Notes: generated from the letters alone by a model not told the origin. 64,000 bases of DNA from Pseudorhodobacter antarcticus (GCF_900110135.1 NZ_FOCO01000004.1:1-64000), one strand, 5' to 3'; positions 18,371-28,662 are shown, counted from the stretch's first letter. A program made the numbers and translations.

Positions 18371-19055
18371 AATCGTCCTCGATACCGAAACCACAGGCTT
18401 TGAACCGACCGAAGGCGACCGCATCGTCGAAATCGGCGCGGTGGAACTTTTCAACCACATGCCCACGGGCCGCACCTTTCACCAATACATCAACCCCCAA
18501 CGCACCATGCCCAAAGCCGCGTTTGAGGTGCATGGGTTGGGCGATGATTTCCTGCGCGATAAACCCCTGTTTCGCGACATCGCGCAATCCTTCCTCGATT
18601 TCATCGGCCCCGATCTGATGATCATCCACAACGCCAGCTTCGATATGAAATTTCTCAACCACGAACTTGGCCTCGTGAACTTGCCCAAATTGCCGATGAC
18701 CCAGGCGCTTGATACCGTGCAAATGGCGCGCAAAAAATTCCCCGGCTCGCCTGCCTCCCTCGATGCCCTCTGCCGCCGTTTCGGCGTCGACAATTCGGGC
18801 CGCGAAAAACACGGCGCGCTGCTGGATTCAGAGATTTTAGCCGAGGTTTACTTGGAACTCATCGGCGGCCGCCAACCCGATTTCGCCCTCGCCCCAACCA
18901 ACACGCGCAGCAGCGACACCGACACTTCCACCGATTGGCGGCCAAAACCCCGTCCCGCGCCGCTGCCAACCCGCCTAACGCAGGCCGAAACGGACGCCCA
19001 TCAAAGTTTCATCACCAAATTGGGTGACAGCGCGATCTGGGCCAAACGCCAATAA
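18363..19055 (+). CDS. dnaQ: DNA polymerase III epsilon subunit (proofreading exonuclease)
   Basis: DnaQ is the 3'-5' exonuclease of the replicative polymerase. The 230-residue protein has ExoI LDTETTG (metal ligands D7 and E9), ExoII around the HNASFDMKFLNHEL segment, and ExoIII with histidine and aspartate in HGALLDSEILAEVYLEL. The C-terminal stretch from about residue 180 is proline/threonine-rich and then ends with the polymerase-binding tail. It is the last gene of the maf operon and is followed by a strong terminator. Confidence 0.94.
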   Translation: MREIVLDTETTGFEPTEGDRIVEIGAVELFNHMPTGRTFHQYINPQRTMPKAAFEVHGLGDDFLRDKPLFRDIAQSFLDFIGPDLMIIHNASFDMKFLNHELGLVNLPKLPMTQALDTVQMARKKFPGSPASLDALCRRFGVDNSGREKHGALLDSEILAEVYLELIGGRQPDFALAPTNTRSSDTDTSTDWRPKPRPAPLPTRLTQAETDAHQSFITKLGDSAIWAKRQ

Positions 19056-19056
19056 A

Positions 19057-19085
19057 AAAGGCCGGGCGCAAACCCGGCCTTTCTC
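19057..19085. terminator. Bidirectional Rho-independent terminator between dnaQ and secB
   Basis: Ten-base-pair stem AAAGGCCGGG / CCCGGCCTTT with loop CGCAAA, flanked by an A-run on one side and T-rich sequence on the other, between two convergent genes. Confidence 0.9.
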
Positions 19086-19101
19086 AAAGATATCAATGAC
19101 C

Positions 19102-19605
19102 TTACGCCACAGGCGCGGCCTCTTTCTGCTCTTCCACCCGCCGCGCCAACTCCGCGCGATACAGGGCCAAAAAGTCCACGGTGTCGATGTTCAACGGTGG
19201 AAAGCCACCATCCCGCGTCACGTCCGAAATAATCCGGCGCACAAAGGGGAACAACATGCGCGGACATTCGATCAGCAAAAACGGATGCATCTGGTCCTCT
19301 GGCACACCTTCCACATGGAAAATCCCGCCGTAATCCAGCTCCACCACGAACAGCACTTCGCCGTTCACTTTGTTTTTCGATGTGATCTTGAACTTGGTGA
19401 TCACTTCAAACTGGTGGTCCGCCGACCGCTTGCGCGCGTCCAAACTTACCGCAACTTGCGTGTCGGGCTGCACATCGCTGCCCTGCATCCCGCGCTGCGC
19501 CACCGCATTTTCAAACGACAGATCGCGCATGAACTGCCCCAAAACCTGCATTTTCACTTGCTCAGGTGCCGCCGCTGCGGGCGCTGCCCCATTTCCCTCG
19601 GTCAT
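19102..19605 (-). CDS. secB: Protein-export chaperone SecB
   Basis: SecB holds precursor proteins unfolded and passes them to SecA; it works as a tetramer. The 167-residue protein has the family's core FMRDLSFENAVAQ, the FEVITKFKITSKN strand region and the LLIECPRMLFPFVRRIISDVTRDGGFPPL block. ATG 19605 begins MTEGNGAAPAAAA, an alanine-rich lead common in alphaproteobacteria. It is placed next to dnaQ in the conserved origin-side gene order. Confidence 0.95.
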   Translation of the reverse strand: MTEGNGAAPAAAAPEQVKMQVLGQFMRDLSFENAVAQRGMQGSDVQPDTQVAVSLDARKRSADHQFEVITKFKITSKNKVNGEVLFVVELDYGGIFHVEGVPEDQMHPFLLIECPRMLFPFVRRIISDVTRDGGFPPLNIDTVDFLALYRAELARRVEEQKEAAPVA

Positions 19606-19659
19606 ATCAACTCTCCCAAAAATACGTTGCGGATGGTCTAGCAGGGCCGCGCCCCCGCT

Positions 19660-20109
19660 TCAATGTTTCGTCCAACCCGATGGCGGTTTCTTTGGCCCCG
19701 CATCGCGCACCACCTCAGAAAACGCGCCTTCAATCACATCGTCGCGCCGCTGCGGCGTCACCACAACCATGCGTGCGACAATCCGCGCAATAATCAACTG
19801 GCGCAGGGCAGGCACCAACAGCAAAAACCCAATCGCATCGGTGAAAAACCCCGGCGTCAGCAACAACAACCCCGCGAATACAATCATCGCCCCATGCGCC
19901 AGCGGCGACACGGGGTCGCGCATTTGCTCCATGGATTGTCGCAATTGCGCCAACACCCGCAGGCCTTGCGCGCGCACCAAAACCATCCCAATCATCCCGG
20001 TCGCCAGCACAATTCCCAGCGTCGGCCACAGCGTCAGCCACCCCCCCACTTTGATGAACAAACCGATCTCAATCAACGGCACGGCGATAAAAGCCAACAA
20101 CAGCCACAT
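19660..20109 (-). CDS. fxsA: FxsA-family inner-membrane protein
   Basis: FxsA is a small membrane protein; in E. coli, raising its level relieves exclusion of phage T7 by the F plasmid, but its normal job is unknown. The 149-residue protein has three or four hydrophobic segments and the family sequence PLIEIGLFIKVGGWLTLWPTLGIVLAT and LLLTPGFFTDAIGFLLLVP. I start at ATG 20109 because AAGGAGG lies seven bases upstream; an upstream in-frame start adds 15 residues without such a site. It is divergent from the Tim44-like gene, with 153 bases between. Confidence 0.9.
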   Translation of the reverse strand: MWLLLAFIAVPLIEIGLFIKVGGWLTLWPTLGIVLATGMIGMVLVRAQGLRVLAQLRQSMEQMRDPVSPLAHGAMIVFAGLLLLTPGFFTDAIGFLLLVPALRQLIIARIVARMVVVTPQRRDDVIEGAFSEVVRDAGPKKPPSGWTKH

Positions 20110-20262
20110 AATCTGGCCTCCTTTTTCGGGGTTTTGCGCAATTTCTTTGCACATGGGGCGGTAGACTTGCCGCCCCCCACGCCCTACATAAGGTCAAAGC
20201 GGTGTCACACCAACACCCAAAACCTATATCGGGACCATTCCCCCGGCATCTTGAGGGCCATA

Positions 20263-20922
20263 ATGAATTCTTCGCTCATCCAACTTCTCGTTCTTGCAGG
20301 CATCGCGGTGTTCCTGATCCTGAAGCTGAAAAGCGTCTTGGGCACCCGCGAAGGGTTCGAAAAACCCGACGCCCCAACCGACACCCCAACCCCCACCGCT
20401 CGCAAAGGGTTTGAGGTGATTGAGGGCGGCCCAGACCGCGACATCATCGACCACGTCCCCGATGGCAGCGCCGCCGCCAAGGCGCTGGCCGCGATGAAAT
20501 CCGCTGAACCCAGCTTTAACGTGGGCGAATTCTTGGGCGGCGCGCGTGGTGCCTATGAAATGATCTTCATGGCGTTTGAAAAAGGCGAGGTGGACAGTAT
20601 CAAACCCTTCCTCTCGCCCGACGTGTTCGAGTCGTTCTCTGAGGCGGTCGCAGCCCGCGAAGCGCAAGGCCTGACGGTAGAGGCGAAATTCATCGGCATC
20701 GGTGAAGTGACGCTGCAAGCCGCCGAATTTGACGCAGCCACGGGCGAAGGTGAAATCTCCGTCCGTTTGGCTGCCGAACTCCATACCGAAGTGCGCAATA
20801 AAATTGGCGAAGTGGTCGAAGGCAATATGTCCGAAGTCAAACGCCAGCGTGATATCTGGACCTTTGCACGCCGCATGGGGGCCGATAATCCAAATTGGCT
20901 GCTCGTCGCCACCGGGGACTGA
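20263..20922 (+). CDS. Tim44-like domain protein, membrane anchored
   Basis: The 219-residue protein starts with one hydrophobic segment (SLIQLLVLAGIAVFLILKL, residues 4-22) and a proline/threonine-rich linker, followed by a Tim44-like domain (about 85-219) with the sequence RGAYEMIFMAFEKGEVDSIKPFLSP. Tim44 domains bind unfolded proteins or membranes; the mitochondrial version tethers Hsp70 to the import channel. The bacterial role is not settled. It starts at ATG 20263 after GAGGGCC and overlaps mltA in TGATG fashion, in a set (Tim44-like, mltA, smr) that is conserved next to secB in alphaproteobacteria, suggesting an envelope-related task. Confidence 0.85.
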   Translation: MNSSLIQLLVLAGIAVFLILKLKSVLGTREGFEKPDAPTDTPTPTARKGFEVIEGGPDRDIIDHVPDGSAAAKALAAMKSAEPSFNVGEFLGGARGAYEMIFMAFEKGEVDSIKPFLSPDVFESFSEAVAAREAQGLTVEAKFIGIGEVTLQAAEFDAATGEGEISVRLAAELHTEVRNKIGEVVEGNMSEVKRQRDIWTFARRMGADNPNWLLVATGD

Positions 20923-21971
20923 TGCGTGGCGCGGCCCATATTTTTGCCTGTCTGGCCGCCCCAGTTTTGGCGATTGGCCTGACCATGGGCACCGCCTCCG
21001 CACAAATGCTGGATTTCAAGGACCTTGACGGGTGGGCGGCCGATGATCATAGCGCCGCCCTGTCCACTTTCCTTGATACCTGTTCCTTGCTCAAAGACCC
21101 CGAATGGTCCCCCATTTGCCGCCTTGCCCCCAATGCAATGGCGTCAGATGCCGCCGCGCGCAGCTTTTTTGAACTGCTGTTCCGCCCGGTCCAAGTCGGC
21201 GTATCCCCCGCCCTGTTCACCGGATATTATGAACCCGAACTCGCAGGCTCGCGCACCCGCACCCCGCGTTTTGCCTATCCCGTCTATGCCCGCCCGCCCG
21301 AACTTACCGATGGTCAGCAATGGCTGGACCGCGCCGCGATTGAAAGCACAGGCGCGCTGCGCGGCCGGGGCCTAGAGATTGCATGGCTGGAGGACCCGGT
21401 TGAGGTGTTTTTCCTGCAAGTCCAAGGGTCTGGCCGCATCCGCCTGCCCGATGGTGGCGTTCTCCGCGTCGGTTACGCAGGCCGCAATGGCCATGCCTAT
21501 AAATCCGTGGGTCAGGAAATGATCCGCCAAGGGTTGATGGATGAACACAGCGTTTCCGCCCAGGGCATCAAATCCTGGGTCCGCGCCAACCCCGAAATGG
21601 GCGCGGGCCTGTTGCACCACAACCCGTCCTTTGTGTTCTTTCGCCGCTTGCCTGATTTGGCTGCAGAAAAAGGGCCAATCGGCGCGATGGGCCGTTCCAT
21701 CACCACCATGCGCAGCGTGGCCGTAGACCCCGCTTTCACACCCTTGGGCATCCCGATCTGGCTGGAAAAAGACGGTCACAACCCGATGCGCCGTCTGATG
21801 ATCGCCCAAGATACCGGCGGCGCTATCAAAGGTGCGCAGCGTGCTGACATCTTTTTTGGCACAGGCGTCCAAGCGGGCGAAGATGCGGGCACGATCAAAG
21901 ACGGGGGGCGCATGATCCAACTTTTGCCCATCGACCGCGCATTCGCACTGGCCGAAATCGAAGGTCAATAA
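20922..21971 (+). CDS. mltA: Membrane-bound lytic murein transglycosylase A
   Basis: MltA cleaves peptidoglycan glycan strands with formation of 1,6-anhydro-muramic acid. The 349-residue protein has an N-terminal signal peptide (AHIFACLAAPVLAIGLTMGTASA) without a lipobox cysteine, the MltA domain (FTGYYEPELAGSRT, about 90-105) and the C-terminal 3D domain, with DTGGAIKGAQRADIFFGTG containing the catalytic aspartates. The start is the ATG overlapping the previous stop (TGATG at 20921-20925). Its stop overlaps the start of smr by one base. Confidence 0.93.
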   Translation: MRGAAHIFACLAAPVLAIGLTMGTASAQMLDFKDLDGWAADDHSAALSTFLDTCSLLKDPEWSPICRLAPNAMASDAAARSFFELLFRPVQVGVSPALFTGYYEPELAGSRTRTPRFAYPVYARPPELTDGQQWLDRAAIESTGALRGRGLEIAWLEDPVEVFFLQVQGSGRIRLPDGGVLRVGYAGRNGHAYKSVGQEMIRQGLMDEHSVSAQGIKSWVRANPEMGAGLLHHNPSFVFFRRLPDLAAEKGPIGAMGRSITTMRSVAVDPAFTPLGIPIWLEKDGHNPMRRLMIAQDTGGAIKGAQRADIFFGTGVQAGEDAGTIKDGGRMIQLLPIDRAFALAEIEGQ

Positions 21972-22540
21972 TGTCGCGCCGCCGCCCCCTGCACCCGGAT
22001 GAGGAGGCGCTGTGGCGCGCCGTCGCCCGCACCGCCACCCCCATGCACGCCCCCATATTCCGCCGTAACCTGCCCGATGTGGCCGTCGAATTTCCCGCCG
22101 CCCCGCCAAGGCCGCAAACCCACAGCATCGCCCCTTTCCGCATGGGCGAAAAACCCAGCACCCCCAAACCCCAAACCGCCCCGCCCCCCAGCCTGCAAAT
22201 GGATGCCAAAGCCTTTGGCAAAATGACTAAGGGCAAGCTGTCGCCTGAGGCGCGCATCGACCTGCACGGCATGACGTTGGCGGAGGCGCATCCCGAACTT
22301 ATCCGCTTTATCCTTAACGCCCACACCGCCGCATTGCGCCTTGTGCTGGTGATCACCGGCAAAGGCAAACCGGGCGAGGATATTGGCCTCATCCCCCGCC
22401 GCACCGGCGTGTTGCGCCAACAACTGCCCCACTGGCTGCGCCAACCACCCCTGTCCAACGCGATTTTGCAAGTCACCGAAGCGCATTTGCGTCACGGCGG
22501 CAGCGGCGCGTTTTATGTGTATTTGCGGCGGACGCGGTAA
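21971..22540 (+). CDS. Smr domain protein
   Basis: A 189-residue protein with a C-terminal Smr domain, recognisable by IDLHGMTLAEAHPEL (near residues 96-110) and the ITGKGKPGE turn; Smr domains of MutS2 and related proteins are nucleases or nucleic-acid-binding folds. The N-terminal 90 residues are basic and proline-rich and look disordered. Translation is coupled to mltA by a TAATG overlap. The standalone form is common in alphaproteobacteria; its target is not known. Confidence 0.88.
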   Translation: MSRRRPLHPDEEALWRAVARTATPMHAPIFRRNLPDVAVEFPAAPPRPQTHSIAPFRMGEKPSTPKPQTAPPPSLQMDAKAFGKMTKGKLSPEARIDLHGMTLAEAHPELIRFILNAHTAALRLVLVITGKGKPGEDIGLIPRRTGVLRQQLPHWLRQPPLSNAILQVTEAHLRHGGSGAFYVYLRRTR

Positions 22541-22555
22541 GTGATGGGGCCGGCA

Positions 22556-22601
22556 GCGGGGGCCAGCCCCCGCACCCCCTAGGTATTTTTGCCAAGATGA
22601 A
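22556..22601. terminator. G/C hairpin followed by a T-run, downstream of smr and hslU
   Basis: GCGGGG / CCCCGC stem (22556-22561 with 22568-22573) then, after a short C-rich spacer, GGTATTTTTGCCAAGATGAA. The T-run is 13 bases after the stem, so it is not a classical terminator, but it lies between the convergent smr and hslU genes. From memory, similar hairpin plus TATTTTTGCCAAGATGAA modules recur downstream of genes in Rhodobacteraceae. Confidence 0.45.
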
Positions 22602-22605
22602 TAGG

Positions 22606-23907
22606 TTATAGAACGTAGCGCGATAGATCGGCAGACCGTGAGAGCTCGCCCAAATGTTTTTCCACAAAGGCCGCGTCCACCTCTACCGCCTCGCCGCTAC
22701 GGTCTGGCGCGGTGAAGGACAGTTCTTCAAACACCCGTTCGATCACTGTGTAAAGCCTGCGCGCGCCGATGTTTTCCACGGCTTGGTTCACCTCGGCCGC
22801 GATCCGCGCCAAGGCTTTGATGCCATCCTCGGTAAAGGTGACGTTGACCCCTTCGGTCCCCATCAAGGCTGAATATTGCAACGTCAGCGCGTTGTCGGTT
22901 TCCGTCAAAATCCGCACAAAATCGCCTTCGGTCAGGGCGCGCAATTCCACCCGAATGGGCAGGCGGCCTTGCAATTCCGGCAGGAGGTCCGATGGTTTGG
23001 CGGTGTGAAACGCGCCCGATGCGATGAACAGAATATGGTCAGTTTTCACCGGGCCATGCTTGGTTGAAACCGTCGTCCCTTCGATCAGCGGCAGCAAATC
23101 GCGCTGCACGCCTTCACGTGAAACATCGGCGCCGCGCGCATCGGCCCGCGCGCAAACCTTGTCAATTTCATCAATGAAAACAATGCCGTTTTCCTGCACC
23201 GCCTCCAGTGCTGCCAGCTTCACCGCTTCATCATCCAAGAGCTTGTCGGCTTCCTCGGACACCAGCAGGTCATGGCTTTCCGCCACAGTCAGCCGCCGTT
23301 TTTGGGTCCGCCCCATTTTGCCAAACAGATCGCCCAGCTGCATCATCCCGCCCATTTGCCCGCCTTGCCCATTCGGGTCAAACGCCGCAAAGGGGTTTGT
23401 GGCATCGGCAATTTCCAATTCAATCACCGTATTGTCCAATTCGCCCGCTTTCAGCTTGCGGCGAAACATCTCGCGGGTTTGTTCGCGCGCATCCTTGCCC
23501 GCAATCGCCTCAATCACCCGTTCCTCGGCTGCTGCTGCCGCCCTTGCGCGCACGTCTTCGCGCATCCGCGCGCGCGTGTCGATCATCGCGGCATCCACTA
23601 GATCGCGGATAATGCTGTCCACATCGCGGCCCACGTACCCAACTTCGGTAAATTTCGTCGCTTCAATTTTCAAAAACGGCGCTCGGGCCAGCTTTGCCAA
23701 CCTCCGGCTAATCTCGGTTTTGCCCACCCCGGTCGGCCCGATCATCAAGATGTTTTTCGGATACACCTCATCGCGCAAATCATCGGCCAATTGCTTGCGC
23801 CGCCAGCGGTTGCGCAGCGCCACGGCCACGGCCCGCTTGGCATCATTTTGCCCAATGATGTGGCGGTCCAACTCAGAAACAATCTCGCGCGGGGTCAGGT
23901 CAGTCAT
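22606..23907 (-). CDS. hslU: ATP-dependent protease ATPase subunit HslU (ClpY)
   Basis: HslU is the AAA+ unfoldase that feeds substrates to the HslV peptidase. The 433-residue protein has Walker [10 protein letters not shown] (residues 57-65), the HslU-specific insertion domain in the middle, Walker B FIDEIDKV, the [13 protein letters not shown] block and the C-terminal YVL-type tail that activates HslV (ends SADLSRYVL). ATG 23907 is chosen because GGAG stands six bases upstream. It follows hslV by 12 bases, forming the usual hslVU operon. Confidence 0.95.
   Translation of the reverse strand: MTDLTPREIVSELDRHIIGQNDAKRAVAVALRNRWRRKQLADDLRDEVYPKNILMIGPTGVGKTEISRRLAKLARAPFLKIEATKFTEVGYVGRDVDSIIRDLVDAAMIDTRARMREDVRARAAAAAEERVIEAIAGKDAREQTREMFRRKLKAGELDNTVIELEIADATNPFAAFDPNGQGGQMGGMMQLGDLFGKMGRTQKRRLTVAESHDLLVSEEADKLLDDEAVKLAALEAVQENGIVFIDEIDKVCARADARGADVSREGVQRDLLPLIEGTTVSTKHGPVKTDHILFIASGAFHTAKPSDLLPELQGRLPIRVELRALTEGDFVRILTETDNALTLQYSALMGTEGVNVTFTEDGIKALARIAAEVNQAVENIGARRLYTVIERVFEELSFTAPDRSGEAVEVDAAFVEKHLGELSRSADLSRYVL
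23109..23124. promoter_or_regulatory. parS-like site 4 (13 of 16 matches, inside hslU)
   Basis: On the minus strand TGTTTCACGTGAAGGC: the first 13 bases match parS and the last three do not, leaving the ten-base palindromic core TTCACGTGAA intact. It encodes DVSREG of HslU. ParB binding is possible but not assured. Confidence 0.5.
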
Positions 23908-23919
23908 CAAAAACTCCAA

Positions 23920-24483
23920 TCAAACCGCAGGGCGGATGGTTTCAACGGTCAAACGCCCGTTGGTGTAAACGCAAATATCGGCAGCAATTGCCATGGCTTG
24001 GCGCGCCACCGCCTCGGCAGGCAGATCGCCCGCCATTAGGCCGCGTGCGGCGGCCAGCGCAAAGTTGCCACCAGACCCGATCGCGGCCACATCATGCTCA
24101 GGCTCCAAAACATCGCCCGCACCTGTGATAATGAACAATTCCGCCCCATCTGTCACAATCAGCATCGCTTCCAGATTGCGCAAATACTTGTCCATCCGCC
24201 AATCTTTCGCCAAATCCACGCAGGCGCGCGCCAATTGCCCCGGTGCCGCCTCCAGCTTTTTCTCCAGCCGTTCCAACAGGGTGAACGCATCGGCGGTCGA
24301 CCCCGCAAACCCGCACACCACATCACGGCCCCCCGGTGACAGCCTGCGCACCTTGCGCGCCGACCCTTTGATCACCGTCTGGCCCAGGCTCACTTGCCCA
24401 TCGCCGGCCACAACCACCTCACCGCCACGCCGCACGGCCAAAATGGTGGTGCCGTGCCAACCGGGAAATTTATCCTCTGCCAT
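23920..24483 (-). CDS. hslV: ATP-dependent protease peptidase subunit HslV (ClpQ)
   Basis: HslV is the proteasome-like threonine peptidase of the HslUV protease. The 187-residue product has a short leader followed by [11 protein letters not shown]; the catalytic threonine is T12 or T13 after leader removal, and the conserved [14 protein letters not shown] and [14 protein letters not shown] segments are present. The start at ATG 24483 gives the standard alphaproteobacterial lead ([11 protein letters not shown]). It is first in the hslVU operon and is divergent from a glycosyltransferase gene. Confidence 0.95.
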   Translation of the reverse strand: MAEDKFPGWHGTTILAVRRGGEVVVAGDGQVSLGQTVIKGSARKVRRLSPGGRDVVCGFAGSTADAFTLLERLEKKLEAAPGQLARACVDLAKDWRMDKYLRNLEAMLIVTDGAELFIITGAGDVLEPEHDVAAIGSGGNFALAAARGLMAGDLPAEAVARQAMAIAADICVYTNGRLTVETIRPAV

Positions 24484-24610
24484 CTTCAGTCTCCAAACCG
24501 TTTGGGCTCCAAATCGCTCCCCCTTTATATGGCGGCCCTGCCCGCGCCACACAACCCTAGCCCCCGCGCGCAAACCAGTGCATCCTGTCCCACCAACCCC
24601 CAAAGGCCCC

Positions 24611-26335
24611 ATGCGCAACCAAATCAGCTTTCACCAACCCCCGCAGGATCTGTTCCTGAACCCGGCGATTGACGCGGGGCTGTCCCTGCAGGCCCCCGCC
24701 GAATTTTTCTGGCGCCCCACGCCGCCCGCCTTGATCACGGGCTTTTCCGCCAGCGCCTACCCTGAAATGAACCAGCGGATTGACAGCTTTCTCACCCTCA
24801 CCCGCCGCCATAAAACATTCGCGCAACCTGTGGAATTCAACACCGCCCCTGTGCTGCTGCAAAACGCGTCTTTTCGCAAATCCTATGCGCTGGCACAGGG
24901 CCGTTGCGTGCTGTCGGGCGCGTCCGGCACCCGCCTTCTCAACCGTTATTGTTGGGAAAACGAAGATCAGGCCTTTGACCCAGAGGAAGCGCTGGTCGCC
25001 TATTTCCACGCCTGCCAAGCAGCCAATGCCCACGCCTCCATCCCCGTAAAACCTGCGCCCAAAAACCTGCCCATCGCCATCGAATGTCGCAATACCTTCA
25101 ACTATTATCACTTTATCACCGAATCCTTGTCGCAACTCGCCGCCCTTGTGGCGCAGGGCCACCAAGGCGATGTGCATTTTCATTTCCCCAACGACCCCGA
25201 AAAAACCCGCGCTTTTGTGCTGGATTTCGCCACGGCGCTGTTCCCCGAATTTGCGGGCCGCATCCACCTGCACCGCGCCCCGGTTGATTATGATCAGGTC
25301 CTCACCGCCTTTGATCTGTCTTGTGCCTATTACCAATTTCCGGCCAGCATCGTGGGCGATCTGGCCCCTCTCGCGCCCTCAGATGCGATGTTTCGCGGCC
25401 ATGATGCGTACCGTGGCGCGCATGCAATCCTCTCAATGAACAGCTTTACCTCTGGCCTTGCCGCCCTGCGCACCCGCGCCTTGCAAGCGATCAAAGGCCA
25501 TGATTTCACCCACCTGCCCAAACGGTTTTTCGTCGGTCGCGATGATCGAAAAAGCCGCAAACGTGATATGGTTGGCGACGCCGCCCTTTGCGAAATGCTG
25601 GCTCTGTTCGGCTTTGAATATGTGGTGTTTGAAAACTTCACGCCTTTGGAACAAATTGCCCTTATGGCCAATGCGCAGGTGATGGTGTCTTATCACGGTG
25701 CGGGGTTCACGAATATGCTGTTCGCCAACCCCGATGCATATGTGATCGAACTTGGCACCCTGCAAACCGCCATCCACCGCTGGGGCGATTTTTGGGGCGT
25801 GGCTCATGCCTCCGGCTGCCGTTACATCAGCTTTTTCGCCGATTTCAATCAGCCCGATCCGCTGGCCTTGCCCAGCTTTGATCTGCACGGCATCGTCCCC
25901 GTCGCCCTGTCCAACCAAGCGGTGGCCGAGGTGTCCAGCTTCATCGTCACCATCCTTGGCCACCTTCCCGATCTGCCCAGCGCTGCCGCGCTGCACACCT
26001 TGGCCGATCGTCTTATCGCCGTGCGGGACCACCCCCGCGCGCTGCAATTGTTGGACCGCCACACAGATTTGGTCACGAACAACGCCGCGCTGTGCTTGCT
26101 TATGGCTGATTGCCACAAACACGCCGACACGCCCCACGCCGAACTCGTCGCCCTGCACATGGCCTATCAGGCGGATAAAACCCGCTGGCAAACGCTGGTG
26201 CGCCTTGTGTGGTGCGCCAAACGCTGCGATCTGCCAGATGTGCTGGATTGGGCGCTGTCGCAATTGCAGCATGATTTTCCGGGCCGCTACGCCGCCTTGG
26301 TCAAATCCAAACCGTGGTTGCGCAAACGGTTATAG
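24611..26335 (+). CDS. Glycosyltransferase family 61 (DUF563-type) with helical C-terminal extension
   Basis: The 574-residue protein carries a GT61 domain (about residues 115-415): [19 protein letters not shown] is the typical start, and [29 protein letters not shown] the diagnostic end with its conserved HGAG. GT61 enzymes add xylose, N-acetylglucosamine or other sugars to polysaccharides or proteins. The last 130 residues look like a helical, TPR-like tail ([24 protein letters not shown]). The start ATG 24611 is chosen by the fit to the frame; no strong ribosome site is visible (CAAAGG lies seven bases upstream). No neighbouring polysaccharide genes suggest its acceptor. Confidence 0.8.
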   Translation: MRNQISFHQPPQDLFLNPAIDAGLSLQAPAEFFWRPTPPALITGFSASAYPEMNQRIDSFLTLTRRHKTFAQPVEFNTAPVLLQNASFRKSYALAQGRCVLSGASGTRLLNRYCWENEDQAFDPEEALVAYFHACQAANAHASIPVKPAPKNLPIAIECRNTFNYYHFITESLSQLAALVAQGHQGDVHFHFPNDPEKTRAFVLDFATALFPEFAGRIHLHRAPVDYDQVLTAFDLSCAYYQFPASIVGDLAPLAPSDAMFRGHDAYRGAHAILSMNSFTSGLAALRTRALQAIKGHDFTHLPKRFFVGRDDRKSRKRDMVGDAALCEMLALFGFEYVVFENFTPLEQIALMANAQVMVSYHGAGFTNMLFANPDAYVIELGTLQTAIHRWGDFWGVAHASGCRYISFFADFNQPDPLALPSFDLHGIVPVALSNQAVAEVSSFIVTILGHLPDLPSAAALHTLADRLIAVRDHPRALQLLDRHTDLVTNNAALCLLMADCHKHADTPHAELVALHMAYQADKTRWQTLVRLVWCAKRCDLPDVLDWALSQLQHDFPGRYAALVKSKPWLRKRL

Positions 26336-26398
26336 CATTGGCATTGTGCCGCAAGGGTCGCCTGTCTAAGATTGTGAAAATTTGCAAGGAAATGCCCC

Positions 26399-28657
26399 AT
26401 GACCTCAAAAACCCGCATCACCCCCGAAGAGGCGTTGGCGTATCACCTTGAACCCAAACCCGGCAAATATGAAATAACGCCCACCACACCCATGGCCACC
26501 CAGCGCGACCTGTCGCTCGCCTATTCCCCCGGTGTCGCCGTCCCCGTCCAAGCAATCGCAGACAATCCCGCATCGGCCTATGATTACACTGTCAAAGGCA
26601 ACATGGTCGCCGTCATTTCCAACGGCACCGCAATCCTTGGCATGGGCAACCTTGGCGCATTGGCGTCCAAGCCGGTGATGGAGGGCAAAGCCGTCCTCTT
26701 CAAACGTTTCGCCGACGTAAACGCCATTGATATCGAACTGGATTCTGAGGATGCCGACGACATCATCAAAGCCGTGGCCATGATGGGCCCCACTTTCGGC
26801 GGCATCAACCTTGAAGATATCAAAGCCCCCGAATGTTTCATCATCGAACAGCGGCTCAAGGAAATTATGGACATCCCGGTGTTCCACGATGACCAACACG
26901 GCACCGCCGTGATCTGCGCCGCGGGCCTCATCAACGCGCTGGAACTGTCGGGCAAGAAAATCGGCGATGTCCGCATCGTGCTGAACGGGGCAGGGGCCGC
27001 AGGCATCGCTTGCCTTGAACTCCTCAAATCCATGGGCGCAAAACACGACAATTGCATCATGTGCGACACCAAAGGCGTGATCTACCAAGGCCGGGTTGAA
27101 GGCATGAACCAATGGAAATCCGCCCACGCCGCCAACACCCCCCACCGCTCGCTTGAACAGGCGATGATCGGCGCAGATGTGTTCCTCGGCGTCTCCGCCA
27201 AAGGGGCCGTGACCCCCGAAATGGTGTCTAGCATGGCCGAAAACCCCGTCATCTTCGCCATGGCCAACCCCGACCCCGAGATTACGCCCGAGGAGGCTCA
27301 CGCCGTCCGCCCCGATGCCATCGTCGCCACAGGCCGCTCCGATTACCCGAACCAAGTCAACAACGTCCTCGGCTTTCCCTACCTGTTCCGTGGCGCGCTC
27401 GACATCCACGCCCGCGCCATCAACGATGAAATGAAAATCGCCTGCGCCCACGCCCTCGCAGCCCTCGCACGCGAAGACGTGCCAGATGAAGTCGCCATGG
27501 CCTACGGCCGCAAACTCTCCTTTGGCCGCGATTACATCATCCCCACCCCGTTTGACCCCCGCCTTATCTACGTCATCCCGCCCGCCGTCGCCAAGGCGGG
27601 CATGGACACTGGCGTCGCCCGCCGCCCCATCGTCGATATGAACGCCTATATCCTCAACCTCAAATCACGGATGGATCCCACCGCTTCCATCCTCCAAGGC
27701 ATCCATGCCCGCGCCAAACAGGCCCAAGCCCGCATGATCTTTGCCGAAGGTGATGATCCCCGCGTGCTGCGCGCCGCCGTCGCCTATCAACGCGCGGGCC
27801 TTGGCAAATCAATCGTCGTGGGCCGCGAACTGGACGTGATGGAAAAACTCAACACCGCTGGCCTTACCGATGCGCACCGCGAACTTGAAATCGTCAACGC
27901 CGCCACCACGCCCCACCTCGAATCCTACCGCGATTTCCTCTACAAACGCCTGCAACGCGAAGGGCATGATCGCCAAGATATCCACCGCCTCGCCGCCCGT
28001 GACCGCCATGTGTTTGCAGCATTGATGCTCGCCCACGGCCACGGCGATGGCCTTGTCACCGGGGCCACCCGCAAATCCGCGCATGTCCTGTCGCTGATCA
28101 ACCATGTGTTTGATGCAAAGGCGACCGATGGCGCGGTCGGCGTCACGGCGCTTTTGCACAAAGGCAAAATTGTCCTCATCACCGACACGCTGGTGCATGA
28201 ATGGCCCGAACCCGATGATCTGGCCAATATCGCGATCAAGGCCGCGGGCGTCGCGCGCAATCTCGGCCTTGAACCCCGCGTTGCTTTCGTCTCCTTCTCC
28301 ACCTTCGGCTATCCGGTTTCCGAACGCGCCACCAAAATGCACGCCGCCCCAAAGGTGCTGGACGCGATGAACGTCGATTTCGAATACGAAGGCGAAATGA
28401 CCGTCGATGTCGCCCTCAACCCCGAAATCGCCGCCAATTACCCCTTCAACCGCCTCACCGGGCCGGCCAATATCCTCGTCGTTCCGGCCCGGCACTCCGC
28501 GTCCATCTCGGTCAAACTGATGCAGGAAATGGCGGGGGCCACGGTGATTGGCCCCATTCTTACGGGCGTCCCCCACCCCATCCAAATCTGCACCAGTTCC
28601 TCCACGGTGAATGACATCCTCAACATGGCCGTGCTGGCCGCCTGCAAAGTCGGCTAA
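26399..28657 (+). CDS. maeB: NADP-dependent malic enzyme with C-terminal phosphotransacetylase domain
   Basis: Decarboxylates malate to pyruvate, forming NADPH. The 752-residue protein is the long MaeB form: malic domain with the [12 protein letters not shown] and [12 protein letters not shown] motifs, an NAD(P)-binding domain with [14 protein letters not shown] (about 196-209), and a phosphotransacetylase-like domain from about residue 430 to the end that is usually regulatory (acetyl-CoA sensing) and not active. Start ATG 26399 follows AAGGAAATG. Ends five bases before the sugar kinase gene. Confidence 0.94.
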   Translation: MTSKTRITPEEALAYHLEPKPGKYEITPTTPMATQRDLSLAYSPGVAVPVQAIADNPASAYDYTVKGNMVAVISNGTAILGMGNLGALASKPVMEGKAVLFKRFADVNAIDIELDSEDADDIIKAVAMMGPTFGGINLEDIKAPECFIIEQRLKEIMDIPVFHDDQHGTAVICAAGLINALELSGKKIGDVRIVLNGAGAAGIACLELLKSMGAKHDNCIMCDTKGVIYQGRVEGMNQWKSAHAANTPHRSLEQAMIGADVFLGVSAKGAVTPEMVSSMAENPVIFAMANPDPEITPEEAHAVRPDAIVATGRSDYPNQVNNVLGFPYLFRGALDIHARAINDEMKIACAHALAALAREDVPDEVAMAYGRKLSFGRDYIIPTPFDPRLIYVIPPAVAKAGMDTGVARRPIVDMNAYILNLKSRMDPTASILQGIHARAKQAQARMIFAEGDDPRVLRAAVAYQRAGLGKSIVVGRELDVMEKLNTAGLTDAHRELEIVNAATTPHLESYRDFLYKRLQREGHDRQDIHRLAARDRHVFAALMLAHGHGDGLVTGATRKSAHVLSLINHVFDAKATDGAVGVTALLHKGKIVLITDTLVHEWPEPDDLANIAIKAAGVARNLGLEPRVAFVSFSTFGYPVSERATKMHAAPKVLDAMNVDFEYEGEMTVDVALNPEIAANYPFNRLTGPANILVVPARHSASISVKLMQEMAGATVIGPILTGVPHPIQICTSSSTVNDILNMAVLAACKVG

Positions 28658-28662
28658 CCAAA

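Noticed and set aside
20155-20176. GGGGCGG / CCGCCCC hairpin in the fxsA/Tim44 divergent gap considered as a terminator
   Set aside because: It lies upstream of both genes, has an eight-base loop and no T-run, so it cannot end either transcript. It may be an incidental G/C repeat.
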